DNA of 64,000 nucleotides from Marinibacterium profundimaris (lineage in GTDB: Bacteria > Pseudomonadota > Alphaproteobacteria > Rhodobacterales > Rhodobacteraceae): contig NZ_AQQR01000001.1 in assembly GCF_002210095.1 (NCBI RefSeq), forward strand, positions 744,001 to 808,000. Direction: 5' to 3'. Below are positions 33,334 to 43,354 of this stretch, one piece after another. Below the pieces are notes generated by a model. The model saw nothing but the letters and a program-made list of their open reading frames with translations. It was not told the origin of the DNA and did no database searches. The stretch's first letter is position 1. Every line of letters begins with the position of its first letter. The translations under genes were made by a program, and so were the position numbers.

Positions 33334-33798
33334 CTAGCCGCCGGACTCCGCCTTCTTCTCCCAGCGACCGCTTTCCTCGGACCAGTATTGCGCTTTGCAC
33401 CCTGCCGTGGTCAGCGCCTTCCACTGCCCGCGCGCTTTCTGCAATGCCATCTCGTCCCCGCCGTCGAACAGGATGCAGGCCCGGTCCAGCGCGGTCACCT
33501 CTTCGGCAGAAAGCTCCGCGCCGTCTACTGACATGACACAGCGCCGATCCCCCGGCTCCTGACGTTCAGATGTCAGGAGAACAGGCTGCAGCGCGTCATG
33601 CGGCCCACCGGCCAGACCATGCGGCAGAAAGCTCTCCTCGGGCCCCTGCCAGAGTTTGTCATCCAGCCAGGCCATGCGGCGCGGATCCGTTCCGCGAACG
33701 TCGATCTTCCAGCCGGCCTGCAGCGCCCGCTCCAGCAGCATCGACAGGGCCGCCTCCAACGGGCGGCGCGTCAGGTGGTAGAAATAGACATCGCCCAT
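33334..33798 (-). CDS. holC: DNA polymerase III subunit chi
   Basis: Clamp-loader accessory subunit that links the replisome to SSB; 154 residues. Family features include MGDVYFYHLTRRPLEAAL, a helix LLERALQAGWKIDVRG, and LDDKLWQGPEESFLPHG. It is the last gene of the minus-strand set pepA, VOC protein, holC, consistent with the pepA-holC linkage known in enterobacteria. ATG at 33798. A perfect inverted repeat CTCCTGAC-N7-GTCAGGAG lies within the gene at 33557-33579. Confidence 0.92.
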   Translation of the reverse strand: MGDVYFYHLTRRPLEAALSMLLERALQAGWKIDVRGTDPRRMAWLDDKLWQGPEESFLPHGLAGGPHDALQPVLLTSERQEPGDRRCVMSVDGAELSAEEVTALDRACILFDGGDEMALQKARGQWKALTTAGCKAQYWSEESGRWEKKAESGG

Positions 33799-33804
33799 GG
33801 CGGC

Positions 33805-34200
33805 CTAGCCTCTCGGATCGTACGTGCCGATCGTCCAGACATGGCCCTCGGGATCTCGAAGGGAATACTGCAGCCCGCCATGGGGCCGTTCCTCGAGCGG
33901 CAGGATGATCGTCGCGCCGGCGGCCATGGCCTTGGCGTTATGGGTCTCGACGTCCTTGACGATGACATACATCGTCGTCGTCTCGCGGCCGCCGGTGTCC
34001 CGGGGGGCCGTCATGTAGCGGGCAAAGGGGGTCTCGGCCTCGGGGCCGAACATGAAGAGGCTGTCGCCCATCTTCATCTCGACGTGCTGGATCACGCCGG
34101 CCTCGTCGCGGTGCACGGCGAGTTCCTCCATCCCGATGACCTTCTTGAGGAAGGCGAGCGCGCCTTCGCAATCGGAATACCGGGTCGCGGGGATCAGCAT
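33805..34200 (-). CDS. VOC-family protein (glyoxalase/bleomycin-resistance fold)
   Basis: Single-domain protein of 131 residues with the paired beta-alpha-beta layout: YSDCEGALAFLKKVIGMEEL, then TTMYVIVKDVETHNAKAMAA and a terminal LRDPEGHVWTIGTYDPRG. It belongs to the PhnB-like or general VOC group, whose activities vary. The ATG at 34200 is chosen, as upstream codons show no family sequence. It sits between pepA and holC, six bases from holC, so it is in the same operon although functionally unconnected. Confidence 0.85.
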   Translation of the reverse strand: MLIPATRYSDCEGALAFLKKVIGMEELAVHRDEAGVIQHVEMKMGDSLFMFGPEAETPFARYMTAPRDTGGRETTTMYVIVKDVETHNAKAMAAGATIILPLEERPHGGLQYSLRDPEGHVWTIGTYDPRG

Positions 34201-34231
34201 CTTGTCGGTCTCCCGGGCAGGTCCGCCCTGT

Positions 34232-35710
34232 TCACTCCGCCTCGTAAACGTCTGACACCAGACGATTAAGCGCCGCCACACCCCAGCCCGTCGCGCCCTT
34301 GGGCGCAAAGGCGGTATCCGCCTTGACCGAGGCCACGCCGGCGATGTCGAGGTGGATCCAGGGCATGTCGTCCTTGATGAACCGCTTCAGGAACTGTGCC
34401 GCGGTGACCGAGCCCGCCGCGCGTCCGCCGACGTTCTTCATGTCCGCGATCTGCGACTTCAGCAGGTCGTCATAGCCCTGGCCCAGCGGCATCCGCCAGG
34501 CACCTTCGCCCTCGGCCTCGGCCGCCTTCAGGAACTTGCCGCAGAAGGCGTCGTCGTTGGAAAAGACGCCCGCGTTCTCGTTGCCGAGCCCCACGATTAT
34601 CGCGCCGGTCAGCGTGGCCAGGTCCACGATCCCCGCCGGTTCAAAGCGTTCCTGCGCGTACCAGAGCACGTCGCAGAGCACGAGCCGCCCTTCGGCGTCG
34701 GTGTTGATGATCTCGACCGTGTCGCCCTTCATGGATTTCACCACGTCGCCGGGGCGCGTCGCCCGGGCCGAGGGCATGTTTTCCACCAGTCCGACAAGGC
34801 CCACGACATTCGCCTTCGCCTTGCGCAGCGCCAGCGCGCGCATGGTCCCGGCCACGACGCCCGCGCCGCCCATGTCCATGGTCATGTCTTCCATGCCGCC
34901 CGCCGGTTTCAGCGAGATGCCGCCTGTGTCGAAGACGACGCCCTTGCCCACAAGGGCCAGCGGCGCATCGCCCTCGGCGCCGCCTTTCCACTGCATCACC
35001 ACCACTTTCGACGGGCTGTCAGAGCCATGTCCGACGCTCAGCAGCGTGCGCATCCCCAGCTCGGCCAGCTGGTCTTCTTCCAGCACCTCGACCTCCAGCC
35101 CGATCTCGCGCATCGCGTCCAGACGGTTGGCGAATTCGGTGGTGGTCAGCACGTTGGCCGGCTCGTTCGTCAGGTCGCGGGTGAAAAAAGCGCCCTCGGC
35201 CACGGCCTGCAGGGGGGCAAAGGCGACTTCCGCCTCGTCCGGTTTCGTTACGTGGACCTCGATACCGTGCATCTCGTCGCCCGCGTCCGAGCCGGTCTTG
35301 TGTTCGGTGAAAGCATAGGCGCGCAACTGGGCGCCAAACGCAATTTCCGTGATTTTAGAGTGATTTCCGGCCATCAGTTGAAGCGGCTTCCTGCCCTTCA
35401 GCTTGCCCAGGTTCGCGCCGGCCTTGCGCGCCTCGACGGCGCTGGCACGACGGCCCAGCACCAGGATGTCGAGCGCCTCGGCCGCCATGCCGGTGGGCCA
35501 CGCAAGGCTCACCGTCTTGCCCGAGGAGAGCTTGTCAAAAGCGTCACTGTCCAGCAGTCTCTGCACTGCGCCCTTCGTCAGGCGGTTCGCACGCCGCCCG
35601 GCCGGACCCAGCTTTCCATCGGGGCTGACAAGGATCGCGACACGGCCTTCGAAGGTGGCCATGCTGTCCAGGTCGGTGTCCAGAAAACGGATTGCTGCAA
35701 CGGCGCTCAT
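34232..35710 (-). CDS. pepA: Leucyl aminopeptidase
   Basis: Cytosolic M17 dinuclear metalloaminopeptidase of 492 residues that removes N-terminal residues from peptides. The metal and active-site motifs are VGKGVVFDTGGISLKPAGGM and the signature NTDAEGRLVLCD in the second half, with the N-terminal macro-like domain before residue 160. Start is ATG 35710, divergent from lptF. In some bacteria PepA also binds DNA; nothing here shows that. Confidence 0.96.
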   Translation of the reverse strand: MSAVAAIRFLDTDLDSMATFEGRVAILVSPDGKLGPAGRRANRLTKGAVQRLLDSDAFDKLSSGKTVSLAWPTGMAAEALDILVLGRRASAVEARKAGANLGKLKGRKPLQLMAGNHSKITEIAFGAQLRAYAFTEHKTGSDAGDEMHGIEVHVTKPDEAEVAFAPLQAVAEGAFFTRDLTNEPANVLTTTEFANRLDAMREIGLEVEVLEEDQLAELGMRTLLSVGHGSDSPSKVVVMQWKGGAEGDAPLALVGKGVVFDTGGISLKPAGGMEDMTMDMGGAGVVAGTMRALALRKAKANVVGLVGLVENMPSARATRPGDVVKSMKGDTVEIINTDAEGRLVLCDVLWYAQERFEPAGIVDLATLTGAIIVGLGNENAGVFSNDDAFCGKFLKAAEAEGEGAWRMPLGQGYDDLLKSQIADMKNVGGRAAGSVTAAQFLKRFIKDDMPWIHLDIAGVASVKADTAFAPKGATGWGVAALNRLVSDVYEAE

Positions 35711-35833
35711 GTCATTCTCCTAGAAATCACAGTTCTGACCTAGCCTGTGCCCCGCTTCTTGACCAGAGAGCAGTTTTCGCGTCAGGGCAATTGGACTAGG
35801 ATTTGGCGGCATGAAGGCCCCAAGGGGAAGGCA

Positions 35834-36961
35834 TTGTCAAAATTCGACCGCTACGTTCTGTCACAATACCTGCTGTTCTTCGGGTTCTTCTCGCTGATTC
35901 TGGTGGCCGTCTTCTGGCTGAACCAGGCGGTGATCCTGTTCGACGTGCTTGTCGGTGACGGCCAGAACGCCCTCGTCTTCCTTGAATTCACCGCACTGGC
36001 GCTGCCTCGGCTGATCCGGATGATCCTGCCCATGGCGGCTTTCGCCGCGGTGCTCTACTTCACGAATCGGCTCAGCAACGAAAGCGAGCTGACGGTGATG
36101 AAGGCCACCGGCGCCAGCCCCTGGCAGATGGCGCGGCCCGCCTTCTGGTTCGGCGCCAGTGTGGCGCTCATGATGGCGGTGCTGACGAATTTCCTGCTGC
36201 CCGCCTCGACCAGCCGGCTGAGCGTGCGCGAAGCGGAGATTTCGCAGAACATCGCCGCGCGGCTGCTGACCGAGGGGACCTTCCTGCATCCGACCGACGG
36301 TGTGACATTTTACATCCGCGAAATCGGACTGGACGGGGCGCTGAACGACGTCTTCCTGTCGGACCGGCGCGATCCGGAACAGACGATGCTGTTCACCGCT
36401 GCCCGCGCGTTCCTGGTCCGGGAAGATGGCGGCGCACGGCTGATCATGGTGGATGGCATGGCCCAGGGGCTGGAAACCGAGCGGCAGGCGCTGTCCATCA
36501 CCTACTTCGAGGATTTCTCGTATGACATCAGCGCCTTGATGCCGTCTGGCGTGGCCGGGGCGCGCAGCCACAGGGCGATCCCGACGCTGGAGCTGCTGAC
36601 ATCGCGCGACAGGATCTCGGCCGAGGAAGGCATAAGCATGGGCACGCTGACCGAAGAGCTGCACGTGCGCTTTACCCGGCCGCTGAACTGCCTGGCGGTG
36701 GCGATGCTGGGCTTCTCGACACTGCTGCTGGGCGGCTTTTCGCGCTTCGGGCTCTGGCGGCAAATGGTGGGCGCCTTTTTCCTGCTGGTGCTGCTGGAAA
36801 CATTGCGCGGCACCGTGTCGCCCCCGGTCGAGGCCAACCCGGCAATCTGGCCCCTGCTCTACCTGCCGCCGGGGCTGGCGCTGGGACTGTCGGCGGTGTT
36901 TTTGTATATCTCCGGCCGTGCCGGACGCCTGTCCCGCAAAAGCCCCGGAGTGGCAGCATGA
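35834..36961 (+). CDS. lptF: LPS export ABC transporter permease LptF
   Basis: One of the two membrane subunits that extract lipopolysaccharide from the inner membrane. The 375-residue protein starts SKFDRYVLSQYLLFFGFFSL (first helix) and has the family NESELTVMKATGASPWQM coupling region near residue 78. A periplasmic beta-jellyroll lies between helices 3 and 4. I start at TTG 35834, preceded by GGGGAAGG. An earlier open frame start would add 29 hydrophilic residues not seen in the family. It overlaps lptG by four bases (ATGA). Confidence 0.93.
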   Translation: MSKFDRYVLSQYLLFFGFFSLILVAVFWLNQAVILFDVLVGDGQNALVFLEFTALALPRLIRMILPMAAFAAVLYFTNRLSNESELTVMKATGASPWQMARPAFWFGASVALMMAVLTNFLLPASTSRLSVREAEISQNIAARLLTEGTFLHPTDGVTFYIREIGLDGALNDVFLSDRRDPEQTMLFTAARAFLVREDGGARLIMVDGMAQGLETERQALSITYFEDFSYDISALMPSGVAGARSHRAIPTLELLTSRDRISAEEGISMGTLTEELHVRFTRPLNCLAVAMLGFSTLLLGGFSRFGLWRQMVGAFFLLVLLETLRGTVSPPVEANPAIWPLLYLPPGLALGLSAVFLYISGRAGRLSRKSPGVAA

Positions 36962-38061
36962 TACTCGACCGCTACTTCGCCCGCCGGTTCCTGCTGCAGA
37001 TGGGGATCATCATGGTGGTCTTCCTGACGCTGATGTTCCTGATCGAGCTGATCGAGCAGATCCGCCGCTTCAGCAACAGCGACATCGGGCTGACAAAAAT
37101 CCTCTACCTTGTCAGCCTCAACATCCCCGCCGCGATGTCGACGATCCTGCCGCTGATCACGATCCTGGCGACCGTGTCGCTGTTCATCGGGCTGGCCCGC
37201 AGCTCGGAACTGGTGGTCACCCGGGCGACAGGCCGCTCCGGCCTGCGGGCGCTGCTGGCGCCGGTCATTGTCTCGATGATCCTGGGGCTGTTGTCGGTGG
37301 CGATGCTGAACCCCATCGTGGCTTCGACGATGAACCACTACCAGAGGGTGGCCGAAATCTACCGCTCGGGCGAGGCCGCGGCCGCGTCCGCGTCGCTTTC
37401 GGGCGAAGGGCTCTGGCTTCGGCAAGGGGGCGCCGACGGACAATCGGTTATTCATGCCGCCGGCTACGTTCCCGAGGATTCCCGCATTTTCGACGTCACC
37501 GTTCTGAGCTATGCCCCCGGGGGTGGCCCCTCGCAGCGGATCGAGGCCGAGGCCGCCACGCTGGAAAACGACGGCTGGACACTTGAGAACGTGAAGATCT
37601 GGAACCTGACGGTGGAGGGCAACCCCGAGGCCATGGCCGAAACGGCCGAGACCTGGCGCCTGCCCTCCTCGCTGACACCCGAACGTATCCGGGAAACCAT
37701 CGGCGGGCGCATGAACATCTCGGTCTGGGACCTGCCCGGCACGATCCGGCAGCTGGACCAGGCCGGCTTTTCCACGCTGCGCCACCGCGTCTGGTATCAA
37801 TCCGAGCTGTCGCGGCCGCTGTTCCTGATCTCGATGGTGCTGATCGGCGCGGCCTTCACCATGCGGCACGTGCGCTTTGGTGGCACCGGTTTCGCGGTGC
37901 TGGCCGCCGTGCTGCTGGGCTTCGGCCTCTATTTCATCCGCAACTTCGCCGAGATCCTCGGCGAGAACGGCCAGATCCCGGTGGCCATGGCCGCCTGGGC
38001 GCCGCCGGTGGCCTCGATCCTGCTGGCGCTTGGCCTTCTGCTGCACGCGGAGGACGGATGA
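36958..38061 (+). CDS. lptG: LPS export ABC transporter permease LptG
   Basis: Partner of LptF, 367 residues. The N-terminus ILDRYFARRFLLQMGIIMVV gives the first helix; SSELVVTRATGRSGLRALLA is the coupling helix. The C-terminal helices include LIGAAFTMRHVRFGGTG. The ATG at 36958 overlaps the lptF stop and its own stop overlaps lptD by four bases, so the three Lpt genes are translated as a coupled set. The ATPase gene lptB is not in the window. Confidence 0.94.
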   Translation: MILDRYFARRFLLQMGIIMVVFLTLMFLIELIEQIRRFSNSDIGLTKILYLVSLNIPAAMSTILPLITILATVSLFIGLARSSELVVTRATGRSGLRALLAPVIVSMILGLLSVAMLNPIVASTMNHYQRVAEIYRSGEAAAASASLSGEGLWLRQGGADGQSVIHAAGYVPEDSRIFDVTVLSYAPGGGPSQRIEAEAATLENDGWTLENVKIWNLTVEGNPEAMAETAETWRLPSSLTPERIRETIGGRMNISVWDLPGTIRQLDQAGFSTLRHRVWYQSELSRPLFLISMVLIGAAFTMRHVRFGGTGFAVLAAVLLGFGLYFIRNFAEILGENGQIPVAMAAWAPPVASILLALGLLLHAEDG

Positions 38062-40190
38062 GAGGCGCGGCCACACTGGCCCTGCTGGCCGCGCTGTGGC
38101 TGGCGCCGGGGCCGGCGGCGGCTCAGGTGCCCATGGGCGAGGGTCCGGCGATCCTTGTCGCGGATTCGGTCTATGTCACGGCCGACCGCAAACTGGTGGC
38201 CGAGGGCCGGGTGGAGGCCTTCCAGGGCGAGACCCGGCTGACCGCCGAGCGCATCGTCTACGACCAGGCCTCGGGGCAGCTGACGATCGACGGGCCGATC
38301 CGGATCGAGGACGCGGACGGCAGCGTCGTGCTGGCCTCGGCCGCCGAGCTGGACGACCGGCTGGAAAGCGGGCTGCTGACCGGCGCGCGGCTGGTCTTCA
38401 ACGAACAGGTGCAGCTGGCCTCGACCCAGATGACACGGGCCGGCGGGCGCTACACGCAGCTGTTCAAGACCGCCGTGACCTCGTGCCATGTCTGCGACGA
38501 CGGCCGGCCGCCTCTTTGGTCGATCCGCGCCCGCAAGGTGATCCACGACGAGCAGGAGCGGCAGCTTTACTTCGAGGATGCGCAGCTGCGGGTGCTGTCG
38601 GTGCCGATCTTCTACCTGCCCCGCCTGCGCCTGCCGGATCCGACCCTGCGCCGCGCACGCGGCTTCCTGATCCCCGAGATCCAGACCACCTCGCAGCTGG
38701 GAACCGGGGTGAAGGTGCCGTATTTCATCCCGATCGGAGACAGTGCCGACCTGACGCTGACACCCTACTGGTCGCCCGGCACGCGGACGCTGGACTTCCG
38801 CTATCGGCAGGCGTTCTGGAACGGCGACATGGAATTCGAGGGCGCGGTGACCCGGGACGACCTGCTTCCGGGCGAATTTCGCGGCTATCTCTTCGGCTAT
38901 GGCTCATTCGAGCTGCGCAACCGCTTTCGGCTGACCTTCGATTTCGACGCGTCTTCGGACGATGCCTACCTGAAGGACTACGGGATCTCCGATGCCGACC
39001 GTCTCCGGCGCGAAATCGAGCTGTCGCGCAGCACCCGTACCACGTTCTTCGGCGCCACGGCGGTGAACTTCAACTCGCTGCGGGACAGCGAGAACGACTC
39101 GTTCCTGCCGACCAACGTGCTGGACCTGCGTTATCAGAAACGGTTCTACCCGTCCTGGCTGGGCGGAGAAATGCGCGCCTCGCTGGTGGGGCACAGCCAT
39201 ACCCGCGATTCGAACGCCGATATCCTGGGCCGCGACATGACGCGAACCACCGCCGAGCTGATGTACCTGCGCAGCTACATACTGCCCTCCGGGCTGCGGT
39301 CCGATTTCCGTCTGGGCATCTCGGGCGACGCCTTCGGCATCCAGCAGGACAGCACGGCGGGCGACACCGCCTCGGTGGTGACGCCGCAGACCGCCGTGAC
39401 GCTGAGCTACCCGGTGATGAAAGCCACGGCGCGGGCCAGCCAGATCATCGAGCCGGTGGTGCAGCTGGCCTGGTCCGACGTCAGCGGCGATCCGGTGCCG
39501 AACGACGAAAGCAACCTGGTGGAATTCGACGAGGGCAACCTGCTGGCCCTGTCACGGTTCCCGGCCGCCGACCGGCGCGAGGACGGGCTGGTACTGGCCT
39601 ATGGCCTGAACTGGACCCGGACGCCGCGCGACACCGGCTGGGGGGCCTATGCCAGCTTCGGCCACGTGATCCGCGACTACGAGAACGTCGATTTCTCCAG
39701 CTCCTCGGGGCTGTCGGGGACGCGGTCGGATTTCCTGGTCGCCGGGCAGCTTCTGTATGGCGACGACCTGATCCTGTCGGCGCGGACGCTCTTCGATGAC
39801 GAGTTCGAGTTCACCAAGGCCGAGGTGATCGGCGCCTGGGTCACGCAGCGCAGCGCGCTGGCCGGCAGCTACCTCTGGCTGGACGCCGATCCGATGGAGG
39901 GGCGCGTGAGGGACGCGCACGAGGTCTTCCTCGACGGGGCCTACGATATCGACCGGCACTGGACCGCCTCGGCCAATTGGCGCTATGACATCAACGACAC
40001 CCGCCCGACGAATGCCGGTATCGGACTGGGCTACCGAAACGAATGCGTCGAGATCGAGCTGACCGTGGACCGCCGGTACACTTCCTCGACAACGGTTGAG
40101 CCCTCGACGATTTTCGGCTTTACCATCTCGCTACGCGGGTTCGGAACCGCGGACGGAGCAGAAAGATACCCATCCCAATGCCAGACGTAA
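38058..40190 (+). CDS. lptD: LPS-assembly protein LptD
   Basis: Outer-membrane translocon that inserts LPS into the outer leaflet, 710 residues, short for the family but typical of alphaproteobacteria. A signal peptide (RGAATLALLAALWLAPGPAAA) is followed by the OstA/LptA-like jellyroll (ADSVYVTADRKLVAEGRVEA, then LTAERIVYD). A beta-barrel occupies roughly 230 to the end, with alternating polar/aromatic strands. The cysteine pair SCHVC at about 139-142 may take part in disulphides. It overlaps lptG by four bases and surA by 13. Confidence 0.93.
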   Translation: MRGAATLALLAALWLAPGPAAAQVPMGEGPAILVADSVYVTADRKLVAEGRVEAFQGETRLTAERIVYDQASGQLTIDGPIRIEDADGSVVLASAAELDDRLESGLLTGARLVFNEQVQLASTQMTRAGGRYTQLFKTAVTSCHVCDDGRPPLWSIRARKVIHDEQERQLYFEDAQLRVLSVPIFYLPRLRLPDPTLRRARGFLIPEIQTTSQLGTGVKVPYFIPIGDSADLTLTPYWSPGTRTLDFRYRQAFWNGDMEFEGAVTRDDLLPGEFRGYLFGYGSFELRNRFRLTFDFDASSDDAYLKDYGISDADRLRREIELSRSTRTTFFGATAVNFNSLRDSENDSFLPTNVLDLRYQKRFYPSWLGGEMRASLVGHSHTRDSNADILGRDMTRTTAELMYLRSYILPSGLRSDFRLGISGDAFGIQQDSTAGDTASVVTPQTAVTLSYPVMKATARASQIIEPVVQLAWSDVSGDPVPNDESNLVEFDEGNLLALSRFPAADRREDGLVLAYGLNWTRTPRDTGWGAYASFGHVIRDYENVDFSSSSGLSGTRSDFLVAGQLLYGDDLILSARTLFDDEFEFTKAEVIGAWVTQRSALAGSYLWLDADPMEGRVRDAHEVFLDGAYDIDRHWTASANWRYDINDTRPTNAGIGLGYRNECVEIELTVDRRYTSSTTVEPSTIFGFTISLRGFGTADGAERYPSQCQT

Positions 40191-41404
40191 CGATCAGAGC
40201 CCTGCGCGGGCTGGCCCTTGCCACGCTGACCGCGCTTGCGGCGCCCGCAGCCCTGACCGCCCAAAGCCTGTTTTCCCCGGCCATTACCGTGAACGGCGAC
40301 GTGATCAGCTACTACGAGCTGGACCAGCGCGCCCAGTTCCTGCGCCTTCTGGGTGCCCCGGCAAACCCCGAAGAGCTGGCCCGCGAACAGCTGATCGAGG
40401 ACCGGCTGAAGTTCCAGGCCGCGGCCGAGATCGGGGCTTCCGTCGGGCCCGAGGACCTGCGCGCGGGCATGGAGGAATTCGCCGCCCGCGCCGACCTTCA
40501 GGCCGACCAGTTCATCGCCCAGATCGGGCAGGCCGGCGTCTCCGAAGAAACCTTCCGCGATTTCGTCGAGGTCGGGCTGGTCTGGCGCGACGTGGTGCGC
40601 GCCCGCTTCCTGTCGCAGGCCCGCCCCAGCCAGGCCGAGATCGACCGGGCGCTCGGCACCGGGGGCCAGGGCGGCCTGCGGGTGCTGCTGTCGGAAATCA
40701 TCATGCCGCTGACGCCCAACAACCAGGCCGCCGTCCGCGCCCGGGCCGAGGAAATCGCCCAGATCAAGAGCTTCGACGCCTTCTCGGCCCAGGCGCGCGA
40801 AGTCTCGGCCACCAACACCCGGGATCAGGGCGGCCGCATGGACTGGGTCGCGCTGAACGAGCTGCCGCCGGCGCTGCGGTCCTCGATCCTGTCGCTGTCG
40901 CCCGGCGACGTGACCCCGCCGCTGCAGCTGCCCAACGCCATCGCCTTGTTCCAGCTGCGCGACCTGGCCGAGATCACCGGCAGCGCGCCAACCTATTCGG
41001 CCATCGACTACGCCATGTATTTCATCCCCGGCGGCCGCACCGCCGATGCGCTCGCCACCGGCCAGCGCATCGTGAACGAGACCGACACCTGCGATGATCT
41101 CTACGGCGTGGCCAAGGGCCAGTCGCCCGATGTGCTGCGCCGCGAGTCCCTGCCGCCGTCGCAGATCCCCGATGACGTTGCGATGGAACTGGCCAAGCTC
41201 GACCCGGGCGAGACCTCGCTGGCGCTGACCCGCAACAACGGCACCTTGCTGGTGCTGCTGCGGCTGTGCGGCCGCACGGCGCAGGCCAACGAGGATGCCT
41301 CGCGCGAGGACGTGGCCAACGCGCTGACCGCGCAACGTCTCGAGGCGCTGGCCGCCTCTTTCCTCGACCAGCTCGAGGCCAATGCGCTGATCGAGGTCAA
41401 ATGA
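40178..41404 (+). CDS. surA: Periplasmic peptidyl-prolyl isomerase/chaperone SurA
   Basis: Chaperone for outer-membrane proteins such as LptD; 408 residues. The signal peptide ends near ALTA (about residue 27). A SurA N-terminal domain follows (AITVNGDVISYYELDQRAQF), then a parvulin domain around 165-265 with QAREVSATNTRDQGGRMDWV and LSLSPGDVTPPLQLPNAIAL. Only one clear parvulin domain is seen, as is usual for alphaproteobacterial SurA. The start ATG 40178 lies within the last codons of lptD; the stop overlaps pdxA (ATGA). Confidence 0.9.
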   Translation: MPDVTIRALRGLALATLTALAAPAALTAQSLFSPAITVNGDVISYYELDQRAQFLRLLGAPANPEELAREQLIEDRLKFQAAAEIGASVGPEDLRAGMEEFAARADLQADQFIAQIGQAGVSEETFRDFVEVGLVWRDVVRARFLSQARPSQAEIDRALGTGGQGGLRVLLSEIIMPLTPNNQAAVRARAEEIAQIKSFDAFSAQAREVSATNTRDQGGRMDWVALNELPPALRSSILSLSPGDVTPPLQLPNAIALFQLRDLAEITGSAPTYSAIDYAMYFIPGGRTADALATGQRIVNETDTCDDLYGVAKGQSPDVLRRESLPPSQIPDDVAMELAKLDPGETSLALTRNNGTLLVLLRLCGRTAQANEDASREDVANALTAQRLEALAASFLDQLEANALIEVK

Positions 41405-42369
41405 CGCTCATGCTGCCTCCGGTCCTGTCCTGCGGCGATCCGGCGGGGATCGGGCCGGAACTGGCGGCCAAGGCGTGGGACCAGCTGCGCGCCGACCTGC
41501 CCTTTGCCTGGATCGGCGATCCGGCGCATCTGCCCGAAGGCACGCCCGTCACCCTGATCGACACCCCGGCCGAGGCGGCGGCGGTGGCCTCTGACACCCT
41601 GCCCGTGCTCGCGCATCGCTTCCCCGCCCCGGCCACGCCCGGCCAGCCCGACCCGGCCAATGCGCCCGCGGTGATCGAGGTGCTGGACCGCGCCGTCGAC
41701 CTGGTGATGTCGGGCGCGGCCGGCGCGCTTTGCACCGCGCCGATCAACAAGAAGGTGCTGATCGACGGCGCCGCCTTTGCCCATCCGGGCCACACCGAAT
41801 ACCTGGCCGCCCGCGCCGGGGTGGACCGCGTGGTGATGATGCTTGCCGGTCCCGACCTGCGCGTCGTGCCCGCCACGATCCATATCGCCCTGTCGGACGT
41901 CCCCCGCGCCCTGACGCCCGCGCTCCTGCGCGAGACGATCGAGATCACCGCCCGCGACCTGAAGGACCGTTTCGGCCTGCCCGCGCCCCGCATCGCGGTC
42001 TCCGGGCTGAACCCCCATGCCGGCGAAGGCGGGGCCATGGGGCACGAGGAACTCGACTGGATCGCCGGGCTGATCGCGGAGATGGCGGCCGAGGGTCATG
42101 CCGTCACCGGCCCGCATCCCGCCGACACGATGTTCCACGCCGCCGCCCGCGCGCGCTATGACGTGGCGATCGCCATGTACCACGACCAGGCGCTGATCCC
42201 GATCAAGACGCTGGATTTCGACCGGGGCGTGAATGTCACCCTCGGGCTGCCCTTCATCCGCACATCGCCCGATCACGGCACCGCCTATGACATCGCGGGC
42301 CAGGGCATCGCCGCGCCGACCAGCCTGGTCGAGGCGCTGAAACTGGCCGACCGGCTGTCGCGCACATGA
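41401..42369 (+). CDS. pdxA: 4-hydroxythreonine-4-phosphate dehydrogenase
   Basis: NAD-dependent enzyme of vitamin B6 (PLP) biosynthesis, 322 residues. Motifs are [12 protein letters not shown] (9-20), [21 protein letters not shown] with a metal-binding His, MGHEELDW, and [14 protein letters not shown] near residue 262. ATG at 41401 overlaps the surA stop. The surA-pdxA-rsmA order is the same as in enterobacteria. Confidence 0.96.
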   Translation: MTLMLPPVLSCGDPAGIGPELAAKAWDQLRADLPFAWIGDPAHLPEGTPVTLIDTPAEAAAVASDTLPVLAHRFPAPATPGQPDPANAPAVIEVLDRAVDLVMSGAAGALCTAPINKKVLIDGAAFAHPGHTEYLAARAGVDRVVMMLAGPDLRVVPATIHIALSDVPRALTPALLRETIEITARDLKDRFGLPAPRIAVSGLNPHAGEGGAMGHEELDWIAGLIAEMAAEGHAVTGPHPADTMFHAAARARYDVAIAMYHDQALIPIKTLDFDRGVNVTLGLPFIRTSPDHGTAYDIAGQGIAAPTSLVEALKLADRLSRT

Positions 42370-42397
42370 CCGGCCCGCGTTGCCCGCGAGGCCGCGG

Positions 42398-43240
42398 ATG
42401 ACCGCCATTGACAGCCTGCCGCCCCTGCGCGAGGTGATCGCCAGCCACGGGCTCTCGGCCCGCAAATCGCTGGGGCAGAACTTCCTTCTCGACCTCAACC
42501 TGACGGCCAAGATCGCGCGGCAGGCCGGGGATCTTTCGGAATGCGACGTACTTGAGATCGGCCCCGGCCCCGGCGGGCTGACCCGCGGGCTGTTGTCCGA
42601 AGGGGCACGCCGGGTCGTTGCGGTCGAGAAGGACAGCCGCTGCCTGCCTGCTCTGGAAGAGATCGCCGCCGCCTATCCCGGCCGGCTGGAGATCCTGCAG
42701 GGCGATGCGCTGGAGATCGACCCGCTGCAGCACCTGACCCCGCCGATCCGCGTGGCGGCCAACCTGCCCTACAATGTCGGGACCGAGCTGCTGGTGCGCT
42801 GGCTGACGCCGAAGGACTGGCCGCCCTACTGGCAAAGCCTGACGCTGATGTTTCAGCGCGAGGTGGCGGAACGGATCGTGGCGGCGCCGGGATCGAAGGC
42901 CTACGGGCGGCTTGCGATCCTGTCGCAATGGCGGTCCGAGGCGCGGATCGTGCTGTCGCTGCCGCCCGGCGCCTTCACCCCGCCGCCCAAGGTGTCCAGC
43001 GCGGTGATCCATGTCACGGCCCTGCCCGAACCGCGCTTTCCGGCCGACCCGCAGGTGCTGTCGCGCGTGGTGGCCGCCGCCTTCAACCAGCGGCGCAAGA
43101 TGCTGCGCGCGGCGCTGAAAGGGGTGGCCCCGGATATCGAGGACCGGTTGATGGCCGCGGGGATCAAACCCACGGACCGCGCCGAAACCGTGTCTCTGGA
43201 GGCCTTCTGCGCCCTTGCACGCGCCGTGGCCGCGGGCTGA
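42398..43240 (+). CDS. rsmA: 16S rRNA (adenine1518/1519-N6)-dimethyltransferase
   Basis: Also called KsgA. Dimethylates two adenosines in the 3' hairpin of 16S rRNA during small-subunit assembly. The 280-residue protein shows [19 protein letters not shown] (about 27-45), the SAM motif [13 protein letters not shown], and the catalytic NLPYNVGT. Start is ATG 42398 ([10 protein letters not shown]), 28 bp after pdxA; an upstream in-frame codon adds six residues and is less likely. Last gene of the lpt/surA/pdxA set; a terminator follows. Confidence 0.96.
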   Translation: MTAIDSLPPLREVIASHGLSARKSLGQNFLLDLNLTAKIARQAGDLSECDVLEIGPGPGGLTRGLLSEGARRVVAVEKDSRCLPALEEIAAAYPGRLEILQGDALEIDPLQHLTPPIRVAANLPYNVGTELLVRWLTPKDWPPYWQSLTLMFQREVAERIVAAPGSKAYGRLAILSQWRSEARIVLSLPPGAFTPPPKVSSAVIHVTALPEPRFPADPQVLSRVVAAAFNQRRKMLRAALKGVAPDIEDRLMAAGIKPTDRAETVSLEAFCALARAVAAG

Positions 43241-43293
43241 CCGGGTCGGCTGAGGCTGACGCCGGACATCAGCGCCCATTCCCCTGAAATGAC

Positions 43294-43327
43294 AAAGCCC
43301 CGCGCCCGGATCCCGGGGCGGGGCCTT
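43294..43327. terminator. Bidirectional terminator between rsmA and the DUF4167 gene
   Basis: AAAGCCCCG...CGGGGC-CTT with an inner CCCGGATCCCGGG core forms a strong stem; A-run on one side and TT on the other suit both directions. It lies 54 bp after the rsmA stop and 28 bp beyond the stop of the convergent gene. Confidence 0.65.
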
Positions 43328-43354
43328 GGTCTGGCGCCGGTCGCACGACGGGCG

